64,000 nt of DNA from Sphingomonas abaci (GCF_014199625.1 NZ_JACHNY010000009.1:1-64000), one strand, 5' to 3'. Positions 8,812-18,354 are shown, counted from the first letter of the stretch. Numbers and translations are program-made. Notes: a model not told the origin generated them from the letters alone.

Positions 8812-10123
8812 AGCGTGCCATGCGGCGATAGAGCGCGCCCCGGCTCAGCCCCAGCGCGGTGGCGGCATGGGTGACATTGTGACGATGCTCGCGCAGCGCC
8901 GCCTCGATCATCGCGCGTTCGGCGTCGCTCAGGTCGAAGCCGGTTTCGGTGGCGGTGGCGGTCGGCGCGAGCGCGACGCTCGGCGGGGCGAGCGCGGCGG
9001 CATCGATCCGGCCATCGGTCGACAGCAGCACCGCCCGTTCGATCGCCAGCGCCAGTCCGCGCACTTCGTCGGGCCACACCGTGGTGGCGAGCAGCGCCTC
9101 CGCCGCCATGCTCAAGCGCACCTCCTGTCGGCCGAACCGCGCCGCCGCATCGCGCGCGAAATGGCGGGCGAGCAGCAGCGCATCGTCGCCGCGCCCGTCG
9201 AGCGGCGGCACCGCCACCTCCACCGTGGCCAGCCGCCGCCGCAGCGCGGGCGACAGCGCGGCGCTCCCATCGGCGATCGCGATGCAGCGCGCCGTCGCGG
9301 GGATGCGGTCGAGCAGCCGCGCCTGCGCGACCGCATCGAGCCGGTCGGGATGGCGAAGGATCAGCGTGCCCCGGGCCTGGTCCAGCCGGTCCCAGGCCGC
9401 CGGGTCGCGCAGGTCGACCCGAGTCGGTTCGCCCTGCGCGTGCGGCGAGGCGGCATGGATCGCCTGGGCGGTCAGCATCCGGCCGCTGCCCGGCCGGCCG
9501 GTGACGGTGACGCCCGCCGCGGTCGGCCCCACCCGCCGGACCAGGTCGCGCAGCGCCTGCATCGCGGCGCTGTCGCCGAGCAGCCGCACCGGCGGCGCCG
9601 CGATCGCGGCCGGCGCGCGGGGAACCGGCCCGGCCGGCATCGACGCGGCGGCCGCGCCGCGGGCGATCGCGGCCTCGACCTTGGCGATCAGTTCGGCGTT
9701 GCGCCAGGGCTTCATCACGAAGTCGCACGCGCCCGCCTGCATCGCCGCGACCGCGATGCGGATGCCGCTATGGGCGGTGATGACGAGGACGCGGGCCCCG
9801 GCATCCTCGGCGACGATCCGGCGGAGGCAGGCCAGTCCCTCCTCGCCGCTCGCCTCGCCGGCGGTGAAGTTCATGTCGAGCAGGATCGCATCATAGCGAC
9901 GCAACGCCAGCCGCGAAAACGCCTCCTCCGGCCCCGCCGCCGTATCGAGCGCGTGACCGGCCATGCGGAAGGCGATCGCCAGCGCCTGGGTGACGCTGGG
10001 ATTGTCGTCGATCAGCAGGATGGCGCGATCACTTGACGCGGCCTGCGGACGTCCATTTGCGGACACTGCGTCCACCGCCGGACGGTCGCTCGCTCGCGCT
10101 CCGCTGGTAAATGGCTGTTTCAT
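8801..10123 (-). CDS. NtrC-like response regulator with degenerate AAA region
   Basis: The protein (440 aa) has a receiver domain (about residues 33-155) with the acidic pair in LLIDDNPS, the phospho-acceptor Asp in ILLDMNF, and a lysine in FVMKPW. A shortened AAA-like middle region follows (about 180-370), then a Fis-type helix-turn-helix (NVTHAATALGLSRGALYRRM). In sigma-54 activators the middle domain has a Walker A of the GESGTGKE type and the GAFTGA loop. Here the equivalent reads GRPGSGRM and no GAFTGA loop is visible, so activation of sigma-54 polymerase is doubtful. A GTG at 10066 would give a product starting closer to the receiver. It is probably the regulator of the divergent export cassette 42 bases away. 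Confidence 0.87.
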   Translation of the reverse strand: MKQPFTSGARASDRPAVDAVSANGRPQAASSDRAILLIDDNPSVTQALAIAFRMAGHALDTAAGPEEAFSRLALRRYDAILLDMNFTAGEASGEEGLACLRRIVAEDAGARVLVITAHSGIRIAVAAMQAGACDFVMKPWRNAELIAKVEAAIARGAAAASMPAGPVPRAPAAIAAPPVRLLGDSAAMQALRDLVRRVGPTAAGVTVTGRPGSGRMLTAQAIHAASPHAQGEPTRVDLRDPAAWDRLDQARGTLILRHPDRLDAVAQARLLDRIPATARCIAIADGSAALSPALRRRLATVEVAVPPLDGRGDDALLLARHFARDAAARFGRQEVRLSMAAEALLATTVWPDEVRGLALAIERAVLLSTDGRIDAAALAPPSVALAPTATATETGFDLSDAERAMIEAALREHRHNVTHAATALGLSRGALYRRMARYGL

Positions 10124-10166
10124 GGTGACTTAGGCTTTTCGGCTGTTCCGGGCGACACTGTCCGCA
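10044..10166. promoter_or_regulatory. Candidate regulator-binding repeats (TGCGGAC) at divergent start
   Basis: The heptamer TGCGGAC occurs at 10044-10050 and 10058-10064 (14 bases apart), and in inverted orientation as TGTCCGCA at 10159-10166, overlapping the adaptor start codon. The first two copies fall within the annotated 5' end of the regulator gene. They would be upstream of it if translation starts at the GTG at 10066. Such spacing is compatible with dimer sites for the neighbouring regulator. This is inference from repetition only. Confidence 0.35.
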
Positions 10167-11452
10167 TGATGACCGAACACCCCGTACACGCAACCACTTC
10201 TCCCGGTGCCGCGATGGACCGCCGGATCGAGCGGCCACGGACGCCCTGGTGGCGCCACCGCGCGGTGGTGCTGGCGGTGGCAGCGGCGGCGGCGCTGCTG
10301 CTGGTCTGGCGGCTGCTGCCGGCCGCCGGTTCGACCGACATCGCCGCCGCCGATCTCGAGACCGGACAGGTCGAGCGGGCGCCGTTCGCCGATTACCTGC
10401 CGGTCCGCGCCACCGTCGCGCCGCGCGTCACCACCCTGGTCGGCGTGCTGTCGGGCGGGCAGGTCGAAAAATTGCTGGTCCAGGACGGCGCGATGGTGCG
10501 GGAGGGCCAGCCGCTCGCCACCCTCGCCAATCCCAGCCTCAAGCTCGACGTGCTGACCCGGGAGGCGCAGATCGCCAGCCAGCTCGGCAGCGTCGCGGGC
10601 GAGGACCTGGGCATCGAGCGCAACCGCCTCGACCGCGCCGGCCAGATCGCCCAGGCCAATTACGACCTGATCAAGGCGCGGCGCGAACTCGGCATCCGCC
10701 AGCAGCTCCACGACAAGGGCTTCGTCTCCGACGCCGGGATCAAGAGCTTCGCCGAGGAGGCCGCCTATCAGGAGAAGCGGCTTGCCCAGCTCCAGGCCGG
10801 CGGCGCGGCGGAGGCGCGGATCACCGCGACCCAAGGCGCCCGGCTCGACGACACGCGCGGCCGGCTGGAGAACAATCTGGCGGCGGTGCGCGCGGGGCTG
10901 GACGCGCTGGTCATCCGCGCGCCGTCCGGCGGCCGGCTGACCAACTTCACCATCCAACCCGGCCAGACTCTGAAGCCCGGCGACCCGGCCGGCCAGGTCG
11001 ACAGCGAGGGATCGTGGAAGCTGACCGCCGATGTCGATGAATATTATCTCGGCCGGGTCGCGGTCGGACAGAGCGCGCGCACCGGCGACGGCGCGGCGCT
11101 GACCGTGTCCAAGGTGCTGCCGGCGGTGAAGGACGGCCGGTTCCGCGTCGAGCTGACCTTCGACCGCGCCGCCCCCGCCGGGCTCAACCGCGGCCAGACG
11201 CTCGACATCCGCATCACGCTGGGCAGCACCGCGCCCGCGCTGGTCGCCCCGGTCGGCGGCTGGCTGGAGGCGGGCGGCGGCGCCGCCGTCTTCGTGCTCG
11301 ACGGCGACGGCCGCCATGCCCGCCGCCGCCCGGTGAAGACCGGCCGGCGCAACCCCGAGCAGGTCGAGATCCTGGCCGGCCTGAAGCCCGGCGACCGCAT
11401 CGTCACCTCCAACACCGCGTCCGTGAAGGGCGACATCCTCAACCTCCGATAG
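10166..11452 (+). CDS. Periplasmic adaptor (HlyD/MacA-type) of ABC export cassette
   Basis: This 428-residue membrane-fusion protein has one N-terminal membrane anchor (about residues 28-50). A lipoyl-like region (GGQVEKLLVQDGAMVREGQPLATLANPSL, about 90-125) comes next, followed by an alpha-helical hairpin segment (about 130-250). The second lipoyl half and beta-barrel contain LVIRAPSGGRLTNFTIQPGQTLKPG. Such adaptors bridge an inner-membrane ABC transporter to a TolC channel. The next genes in the same direction encode exactly those parts, with an ATPase start 13 bases downstream. ATGs at 10166, 10169 and 10214 are all possible, and none has a strong ribosome-binding site. Confidence 0.9.
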   Translation: MMTEHPVHATTSPGAAMDRRIERPRTPWWRHRAVVLAVAAAAALLLVWRLLPAAGSTDIAAADLETGQVERAPFADYLPVRATVAPRVTTLVGVLSGGQVEKLLVQDGAMVREGQPLATLANPSLKLDVLTREAQIASQLGSVAGEDLGIERNRLDRAGQIAQANYDLIKARRELGIRQQLHDKGFVSDAGIKSFAEEAAYQEKRLAQLQAGGAAEARITATQGARLDDTRGRLENNLAAVRAGLDALVIRAPSGGRLTNFTIQPGQTLKPGDPAGQVDSEGSWKLTADVDEYYLGRVAVGQSARTGDGAALTVSKVLPAVKDGRFRVELTFDRAAPAGLNRGQTLDIRITLGSTAPALVAPVGGWLEAGGGAAVFVLDGDGRHARRRPVKTGRRNPEQVEILAGLKPGDRIVTSNTASVKGDILNLR

Positions 11453-11465
11453 ACAGGGGCTCCCT

Positions 11466-12155
11466 ATGATCCGTCTGCAAGGCATCCAGCGCCGCTATGT
11501 TTCCGACGCGGTGGAGACGACCGCGCTCCACGATATCGACCTGCATGTCGCGGCGGGCGAGTTCGTCGCCATCATGGGGCCGTCGGGCTGCGGCAAGTCG
11601 ACGCTGCTCAACACGCTGGGCACGGTCGATCGGCCGACCGCCGGCCGCTACCTGTTCGGCGACCGCGACCTGGCGGCGCTGGACGAGACGGAACTGGCCA
11701 AGTTCCGGGGGGCGACGCTCGGCTTCGTGTTCCAGAGCTTCAACCTGATCGACGAGCTGACGATCGAGGAGAATGTCGCGCTCGGCCTCGCCTATCGCAA
11801 GGAGGCCGGCGGCCAGAACGGGGGGCGTCGGGCGCGGGTCGCGGCGGCGATGGACAAGGTGGGCATCGCCCACCGCGCGCGGCACTATCCCCACCAATTG
11901 TCGGGCGGGCAGCAGCAGCGCGCCGCCATCGCCCGCGCCATCGTCGGCGATCCCAAGCTGATCCTGGCCGACGAGCCGACCGGCAATCTCGACACCGCCA
12001 ATGGCGAGCAGGTGATGAACATCCTGACCGGCCTGAACGACGAGGGCGCGACCATCGTGATGGTCACCCACTCGCCCAGCCATGCCGACCTGGCCAAGCG
12101 CCGCATCGACATGCTCGACGGCCGCATCGTCGCCAACGCCATGCGCGCGATCTGA
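11466..12155 (+). CDS. ABC transporter ATP-binding protein, LolD/MacB type
   Basis: The 229-residue ATPase has Walker A GPSGCGKST (residues 38-46), the Q-loop region VFQSFNLIDELT, the signature LSGGQQQR (about 144), Walker B LILADEPTG (about 164) and the H-loop histidine in MVTHSP. It has no membrane segment and no fused permease, so it matches the stand-alone LolD/FtsE/MacB subfamily. It would power the two FtsX-like permeases downstream. That subfamily usually drives mechanotransmission, meaning lipoprotein release or extrusion of substrate from the periplasm through TolC, rather than classical transport across the inner membrane. It is in an operon with the adaptor before it, and the permease starts 9 bases after it. 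Confidence 0.94.
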   Translation: MIRLQGIQRRYVSDAVETTALHDIDLHVAAGEFVAIMGPSGCGKSTLLNTLGTVDRPTAGRYLFGDRDLAALDETELAKFRGATLGFVFQSFNLIDELTIEENVALGLAYRKEAGGQNGGRRARVAAAMDKVGIAHRARHYPHQLSGGQQQRAAIARAIVGDPKLILADEPTGNLDTANGEQVMNILTGLNDEGATIVMVTHSPSHADLAKRRIDMLDGRIVANAMRAI

Positions 12156-12164
12156 GGATTCCGC

Positions 12165-14630
12165 ATGACTGACCGCTACGCCCTCCTCTCGCTTTACCGC
12201 TCGCTGACCCGGCACAAGCTCTACGCCGTACTCAACATCGGCGGGCTGGCGGTGGGCGTGGCGGTGTTCCTGGTGCTCGGCCTGTATGTCCGGTTCGAGA
12301 CCAGCTTTGAGCGCTGGCTGCCGCATCACGACCAAATCTACCTGATCCAGACCGAACTGCACCTGCCCGGCAGCCCGTTCAACGGCGCCTATCCCGGCAG
12401 CATGGCCGGGATGCTGGAGCAGTTGCGCCAGGACTTTCCCAGGCTGACCGGTACGCGCATCCGGGGCGGTGCCGGGGCAGGCAGCGTGATGCGCGATGGC
12501 GTCGCGCAGCGCGAGAATGTCGCACAGGTCGATCCCTCCTTGTTCGACGTCTTCGACCTGCCAATGGTGAAGGGCGACGGGCGGCGCGCGCTGGCCGATC
12601 CGTCGGCGGCGCTGGTCAGCCGGTCGGCGGCCCGGAAATATTTCGGCAGCGCCGACCCGATCGGCCAGACCATGACGATCGGCTTCGACGGGCCGCAGCT
12701 GTTCCGCGTCGCTGGCGTGTTCGAGGACCTGCCCGCCAATAGCGACCTACGCGCGGCGATCCTGACGCCAATCCCGCGCACGCCGCCGCCGATGCGCTGG
12801 GACTGGTATCGATGGGGTGCGATCGGAGTGACGACCTTCGTCCGCTTTCCGAGCCGGGCCGCAGCCGATGGCTTCGCCGCGCGACTGCCGGCCTTTCTCA
12901 AACGTCATGCCACGCAGGGCCTGGGTCCCGACCCCAACGCCATCTTGTCCCTGCCGCTGCTACCGCTGACCGACCTGCACCTCCAACCGCCCGGCGCGGA
13001 GAGCGCCAGCCGCGTCGCGACCCTGGTGACGCTGGCGATCGTGGGCGTGCTCACGCTGCTGATCGCGATCGTCAATTATGTGAACCTGGCCACCGCCCGC
13101 GCCGGGCTGCGCGCCCGCGAGGTCGCAATGCGCAAGGTGGTCGGCGCCAGCCGCGCCGCGCTGGTCGCGCACTTCCTGGGCGAAGCGCTGCTGGCCAGTA
13201 CGCTGGCGACGCTGGGCGGCCTGATCCTCGCCGAACTGGCCCTGCCCTTCGTCAACGCCAATGCCGGCCTGTCGCTCACCATGCCCTATGCGGTTCTGGT
13301 GCCGGCGCTGGTCGCGCTGGCGATCGGCATCGGTCTGGTCGCCGGCTTCTATCCCGCGATGCTACTGTCGCGCTTTCCGGCGGCGGCGGTACTGGCCAGC
13401 GCGCGGTCACCCGGCGGCGGCCAAGCCGGCGGCCGGCTGCGCGAGATGCTGGTGGTGGTGCAGTTCGGGCTCGCCATCGCGCTCCTCACTGGCACGATCG
13501 TGCTGCTCGAACAGACCCGGCATCTGCGTCAGGTCGATCTCGGCTTCCGTCGCGACGGGCTGATCGCGGTGCCATCCTTCGCCGCCGACGATCTCGCCCC
13601 GCAACAGCGCCAGGCCTTGCTCGCCGCCGTCCGGGCGCTGCCCGGCGTGGTCGCCGTCGCCACCGCAGATGCCGCGGCGGGCGGCGGCAATCCAGGCAAT
13701 GGCGACGATGCCGGCGGCGGCGAAGGCGGCGCGGGTATCGACATCGTCGCCATGCCCGGCCACCCGGGTCCGGGCCTGACGATGCTGCGGTTCAATGTCG
13801 GGCCGGACTTCTTCCGCGTTTATGGCCCCCGCCTTCTCGCCGGGCGCTTGCTGGACGATGCCCATCGCCGCGACGACGCGACCGACTGGACGAAGGGCAA
13901 GGACGGTTTCAACGTCGTGATCGACCGGGCCGCCGCCACGGCGCTCGGCTTCCGCTCGGCGCAGGCGGCGGTGGGCCGGACGATCGGCGGCAACCAACCG
14001 CGTACGATCGTGGGCGTGATCGACCCAATGCGCTTCTTCTCGCCGCGCAGCCCGCGCCAGCCGAGCGTTTATTATTACTTTCCGGCCATTCCGCCGCGTG
14101 CGACCGCGACGATCCGCTTCCAGGGCGATCCCCGAACCGTGCTGGCGGCGGTCGGCGACGCCTGGCGCCGGATCGCGCCACAGGTGCCGGTGATTGCCGA
14201 TCCCGTCACAAGGCGGCTGGCCAATTTCTATGCGGCCGACGATCGCACCGCGCGGCTGCTGGGGGTGGCCGCGCTGCTGGCGGTAGCGATCGCCTGTATC
14301 GGGCTATGGGGTTTAGCCGCCTTCAACGCGGCGCGCCGAATGCACGAGATCGGCATCCGAAAGGTGCTGGGCGCATCCTCCACCGACATCGCGCGGCTGC
14401 TGGTCGGGCAGTTCCTGCGGCCGGTCCTGGTCGCCAACCTGATCGCCTGGCCGCTGGCCTTCACGGGCCTGCGGCTCTGGCTGGCTGGTTTCTCGGACCG
14501 GATCGCCCTGTCGCCGCTGCACTTCCTCGCCGCCAGCGCGCTCGCGCTGCTGATCGCGATCGCCACCATCCTGGTCCAGGCGCTGCGCGCCAGCCGCGCG
14601 GCGCCCGGTTGGGCGCTTCGCCATGACTGA
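12165..14630 (+). CDS. ABC transporter permease, MacB/FtsX type (first of tandem pair)
   Basis: The protein (821 aa) has an N-terminal membrane helix (about residues 20-42), a large periplasmic MacB-type domain, and an FtsX permease block at about 285-430 with the segment NLATARAGLRAREVAMRKVVGAS. A second periplasmic domain and a second FtsX block close the protein (about 690-821, with MHEIGIRKVLGAS). It is therefore a duplicated-FtsX permease of about twice MacB permease size, without its own ATPase domain. It probably pairs with the second permease and the separate ATPase. The N-terminal ~90 residues and the C terminus (RASRAAPGWALRHD) are nearly the same as in the following gene, which points to a tandem duplication. 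Confidence 0.9.
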   Translation: MTDRYALLSLYRSLTRHKLYAVLNIGGLAVGVAVFLVLGLYVRFETSFERWLPHHDQIYLIQTELHLPGSPFNGAYPGSMAGMLEQLRQDFPRLTGTRIRGGAGAGSVMRDGVAQRENVAQVDPSLFDVFDLPMVKGDGRRALADPSAALVSRSAARKYFGSADPIGQTMTIGFDGPQLFRVAGVFEDLPANSDLRAAILTPIPRTPPPMRWDWYRWGAIGVTTFVRFPSRAAADGFAARLPAFLKRHATQGLGPDPNAILSLPLLPLTDLHLQPPGAESASRVATLVTLAIVGVLTLLIAIVNYVNLATARAGLRAREVAMRKVVGASRAALVAHFLGEALLASTLATLGGLILAELALPFVNANAGLSLTMPYAVLVPALVALAIGIGLVAGFYPAMLLSRFPAAAVLASARSPGGGQAGGRLREMLVVVQFGLAIALLTGTIVLLEQTRHLRQVDLGFRRDGLIAVPSFAADDLAPQQRQALLAAVRALPGVVAVATADAAAGGGNPGNGDDAGGGEGGAGIDIVAMPGHPGPGLTMLRFNVGPDFFRVYGPRLLAGRLLDDAHRRDDATDWTKGKDGFNVVIDRAAATALGFRSAQAAVGRTIGGNQPRTIVGVIDPMRFFSPRSPRQPSVYYYFPAIPPRATATIRFQGDPRTVLAAVGDAWRRIAPQVPVIADPVTRRLANFYAADDRTARLLGVAALLAVAIACIGLWGLAAFNAARRMHEIGIRKVLGASSTDIARLLVGQFLRPVLVANLIAWPLAFTGLRLWLAGFSDRIALSPLHFLAASALALLIAIATILVQALRASRAAPGWALRHD

Positions 14631-14666
14631 CCGGGCCCTTTCCTTTCCTCTGACGGACGTGATCGC

Positions 14667-17090
14667 ATGAACCGCTTCGCCCTGCTGTCGCTCTATCGCT
14701 CGCTCTCCCGCCATAAACTCTATGCCGCGCTCAATATCGGCGGGCTGGCGGTCGGGATCGCCGTGTTCCTGGTGCTCGGCCTCTATGTCCGGTTCGAGAC
14801 CAGCTTCGAGCGGTGGCTGCCCGATCATGACAAGGTCTATGTCGTGCAGACCGTCTGGAACCTGCCGGGCAGCCCGTTCAACGGGCGCGAACCGCAGACG
14901 ATGGGTGGCTTGCTGGAACAATTGCGGGAGGATTTCCCCGGCACGGTCGGCACGCGCATCTGGGGCGGGGAGGGCGCCGGCAGCGTCCTGCGGCGCGGCG
15001 TCGCCACCAAGGAGGATGTGGCCGAGGTCGATCCGTCGTTCTTCGACGTGTTCGACTTGCCGATGGTCAGCGGCGACGGGCGACGGGCGCTGGCCGATCC
15101 GTCCGGCGCGATCATCAGCGAGAGCTTGGCGCGCAAATATTTCGGGACCAGCGATCCCATCGGCCAGACGATCACCGCCTCTTACGAGGAACCTCGAAAC
15201 TACCGCATCCGCGGCGTATTCCGCGATATTCCCGACAACAGCGACATCAAGGTGTCGTTGCTGCTACCGCTCCGCAAAAACGTTGAGCGGGATAGTTGGT
15301 ACCATTGGGGCAGCACGCATCTGAGCACCTATCTGCGTTTCGAAAGCCCCTTCACGGCGCGCACCTATGGACAGAAGCTGTCGGCGTTCGTCGATCGTCG
15401 TGCACTGAAGGATTCGGGGCCGAACGCGTCGAAGACCGAGACGATTGCGCTACTACCCCTGGCCGAGCAGCATTTCGCTTCGCCCAAGGGGGGCCTATCG
15501 AGCAGAAAGCTGACGGTGTTGACGTTGGGGCTGGTCGGCATGCTGACGCTGCTGATCGCGATCGTCAATTACGTGAACCTCGCCACCGCACGCGCCGGTC
15601 TGCGGGCCCGAGAAGTCGCAATGCGAAAGGTCTTGGGCGCAGACCGCAAGGCGCTGGTCACGCAGTTCCTCGGCGAGGCGATGCTGACGGTCGGCATCGC
15701 CGCACTCGGTGGGCTGATCCTCGCTGAATTGGGGCTACCGCTGATCAATGCAGCAGGCGGCCTGTCGCTGGCTATTCCCTACGCGTTGGTCGTACCCTCG
15801 CTGGCAGCTCTGGTAATCATGGTCGGGGTGCTTGCAGGCTTCTACCCCGCCTTGATGTTGTCGCGCTTTCCCGCCGCCGCCGTGCTGGCATCGTCGCGGG
15901 CGCCCGGCGGCGGACGCGCAGGGACACGCGTGCGCGAGGCACTGGTCGTGTTCCAGTTCGGGCTTGCGATCGCGTTCATGATCGGGACGGCCATATTGCT
16001 GGTGCAGACCCGCCACGTCCGGCAAGCCGATCTCGGCTATCAACGCGACAATCTCATCATCATCCGCTCGATCGCAGACGGAAATGTGCCCCCAGCCCTC
16101 CGTCGCGCGATGGTAGAGGCGATCCGCACGCTGCCGGGCGTGCAGAAGATCGCGCTGGGCGGCGATGGCCCAGGTGGCAGCGGTACAACGAACGCCGACA
16201 ACGTTCCGCTCCCCGGCGTGCCGGGGGATGGGCCGAATCTGCGCTGGGTCGATACGGGTCCGGGTTACTTTCAGGTCTATGGCGCACGATTGGTGGCAGG
16301 ACGTATGTTCGACCCGGCTCGTCGAGAAGACGATCATCAGTTGATGGACGCTTCAACCAACCATAACATCATCATAAACCGGCTTGGCGTGAAGCAATTG
16401 CGCTTCGCTTCGCCCGACGCAGCGATCAACAAAGTCGTGGGAGGTGACCGCCCGCGTACGATCATCGGAGTCGTCGAGAACCTCCGCTTCGACACGCCGC
16501 GCAACCCCATCGCCCCGACCTATTATTATTATTCCAGTGATCCCGCGAGAAACTATCCCATGATCGCCAACGTCCGCTTCTCCGGCGATCCACGTGCGAT
16601 GCTGTCCCAAATCCGCGGGATCTGGCAACGGATGGTGCCGCAGGTGCCGTTCGAGTGCGATACCGCCGACAACCGGCTGGCGCGCTACTACCAGGCCGAC
16701 GAGCAGACCACCCGGCTGTTCGCGATCGGCGCGGGGCTGGCGGTGCTGATCGGCTGTGTCGGGCTGTGGGGCCTCGCCTCGTTCAACACCCAGCGGCGGG
16801 TGAAGGAGATCGGCATCCGCAAGACGCTCGGCGCGTCGGGGCCGGATATCGTGAAGCTGCTGGTCGGGCAGTTCCTGCGCCCGGTGCTGCTCGCCAACCT
16901 GATCGCCTGGCCGCTCGCCTTCGTCGCGATGCGGACCTGGCTGGCGGGGTTCGACGACCGGGTGGCGCTGTCGCCGCTGTTCTTCGTCGGGGCCAGCCTG
17001 CTGGCGACCGCGATCGCGGTGCTGACCGTCCTGGGACAGTCGCTGCGCGCCAGCCGCGCCGCGCCCGCCTGGGCGCTGCGCCATGACTAG
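14667..17090 (+). CDS. ABC transporter permease, MacB/FtsX type (second of tandem pair)
   Basis: This 807-residue paralogue of the preceding permease has the same order: N-terminal helix, periplasmic domain, FtsX block (NLATARAGLRAREVAMRKVLGAD), second periplasmic domain, second FtsX block (VKEIGIRKTLGAS). Similarity to its neighbour is highest at both ends. The periplasmic middle is more diverged, as expected if the two subunits form a heterodimer with different substrate or adaptor contacts. The central part (about 15200-16500) has noticeably more A/T-ending codons than the flanks. The stop overlaps the start of the TolC-type gene by 8 bases, which indicates translational coupling. Confidence 0.9.
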   Translation: MNRFALLSLYRSLSRHKLYAALNIGGLAVGIAVFLVLGLYVRFETSFERWLPDHDKVYVVQTVWNLPGSPFNGREPQTMGGLLEQLREDFPGTVGTRIWGGEGAGSVLRRGVATKEDVAEVDPSFFDVFDLPMVSGDGRRALADPSGAIISESLARKYFGTSDPIGQTITASYEEPRNYRIRGVFRDIPDNSDIKVSLLLPLRKNVERDSWYHWGSTHLSTYLRFESPFTARTYGQKLSAFVDRRALKDSGPNASKTETIALLPLAEQHFASPKGGLSSRKLTVLTLGLVGMLTLLIAIVNYVNLATARAGLRAREVAMRKVLGADRKALVTQFLGEAMLTVGIAALGGLILAELGLPLINAAGGLSLAIPYALVVPSLAALVIMVGVLAGFYPALMLSRFPAAAVLASSRAPGGGRAGTRVREALVVFQFGLAIAFMIGTAILLVQTRHVRQADLGYQRDNLIIIRSIADGNVPPALRRAMVEAIRTLPGVQKIALGGDGPGGSGTTNADNVPLPGVPGDGPNLRWVDTGPGYFQVYGARLVAGRMFDPARREDDHQLMDASTNHNIIINRLGVKQLRFASPDAAINKVVGGDRPRTIIGVVENLRFDTPRNPIAPTYYYYSSDPARNYPMIANVRFSGDPRAMLSQIRGIWQRMVPQVPFECDTADNRLARYYQADEQTTRLFAIGAGLAVLIGCVGLWGLASFNTQRRVKEIGIRKTLGASGPDIVKLLVGQFLRPVLLANLIAWPLAFVAMRTWLAGFDDRVALSPLFFVGASLLATAIAVLTVLGQSLRASRAAPAWALRHD

Positions 17091-18354
17091 GCGGCGCACC
17101 CTCCCGGCCACCTCCCCCGTCGCCGCCCTCGTGGCGCTGCTGCTCGCCAGCCCCGCCCCGGCGGAAACGTTGCGGGAGGCGGTCGCCGCCGCCTATGCCG
17201 GCAACCCGCAGCTCGCCGCCGCCCGCGCCCGACAGGATGCGCTGGCCGAAACCCCGGAACAGGCGCGCGCGCTCGGCCGCCCCACCCTCTCCACCGGCGC
17301 GACCACCGGATATGACCGGCTGGGCGAGGGGACGGCGGGCGCGGCGACGATCGACGCGGCGCTGCCGATCTGGACGGGCGGACGCGTCCGCTCGGCTCGC
17401 CGCGCCGCCGAGCGCGATGTCGCCGCCGGCCTGGAGGGGCTGCGCGACACCGTGGCGACCGTGTTGCAGGCCGTCGTCCTCGCCTATGCCGAGCTGCTTT
17501 ATGCCCAGCAGGCGGTGGACGTCGCGCGCGTCGGCATCGACCGGCTCGACCGCCAGGTGTCGGAGACCCGCGCACGCTTCGACCTGGGCCAGGCGACCCG
17601 CACCGACGTCGCGCAGCTGGAGGCGCAGCGCGCCAGCGTCGTCGCCAATCTGGCCGATGCGGAAGGCGCGCTCGCTACCGCCGAGGCCGCCTATCGCGCG
17701 GTCGTGGGGCGCGAGGCCGGCCGCCTGTCGCCCACAATTCCGCCCCCTGCCGCCCTGCCGACCGATCGCGACGCGGCGCGTCGCGCCGCTGAGGCCGCCA
17801 ATCCCCTCCTCCTCCAGCAGCGCCAGGTGGAAGCGGCGTCGGCCGCCCGGATCGACCAGGCGCGCGCCGACGGCGCGCCCGCGCTGGACCTGGCGGGCGG
17901 CTATGGCCGGGGGATGCGGATCGGCCCCGGCGACGGGCGCAGCTATCCGGTGGCGGGGTCGGTCGGGCTGGCGCTGCGCGTGCCGCTGCTGACCGGCGGC
18001 CTCGTGCCGTCCCGCATCCGCCAGGCGCAGGCGACCAACCGGGCCGAGCGGTTCCAGGCGGAAGCCGCCCGGCGCGAGGCGGTGCGCGCCGCCGACACGG
18101 CCTGGGCCTCGCTGGCGGCGGCGCAGGCCCGATTGCATGCGAATGTCGAAGGCCTCGCCGCCGCCGACCTGGCGCTGCGCGGCGTGCGGGCGGAATATGG
18201 CTTCGGCCTGCGCTCCACCATCGACATCCTGGTCGCCGACCAGAGCTTTCGCGCCGCCCAGCTCGCCGTGGCCGCGGCGCGCGCCGACATGCTGGTGGCG
18301 CAAGCCGCGCTGCTGCGCGCGACGGGCCGGTTGACCGCCTCGGCCTATGGCTGA
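17083..18354 (+). CDS. TolC-family outer-membrane efflux protein
   Basis: The 423-residue protein starts with a signal peptide (ending ...LLLASPAPAE). It contains two outer-membrane-efflux-protein halves rich in Ala, Arg and Gln helices. Typical pieces are LREAVAAAYAGNPQLAAARARQDAL at the start of the first half and DVAQLEAQRASVVANLADAEGALATAEAAYRAVVG in a coiled-coil region. The second half begins near AEAANPLLLQQRQVEAASAARIDQARADG. It would form the outer-membrane tunnel for the cassette. It is the last gene of the export operon and its start overlaps the permease stop. Confidence 0.92.
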   Translation: MTRRRTLPATSPVAALVALLLASPAPAETLREAVAAAYAGNPQLAAARARQDALAETPEQARALGRPTLSTGATTGYDRLGEGTAGAATIDAALPIWTGGRVRSARRAAERDVAAGLEGLRDTVATVLQAVVLAYAELLYAQQAVDVARVGIDRLDRQVSETRARFDLGQATRTDVAQLEAQRASVVANLADAEGALATAEAAYRAVVGREAGRLSPTIPPPAALPTDRDAARRAAEAANPLLLQQRQVEAASAARIDQARADGAPALDLAGGYGRGMRIGPGDGRSYPVAGSVGLALRVPLLTGGLVPSRIRQAQATNRAERFQAEAARREAVRAADTAWASLAAAQARLHANVEGLAAADLALRGVRAEYGFGLRSTIDILVADQSFRAAQLAVAAARADMLVAQAALLRATGRLTASAYG

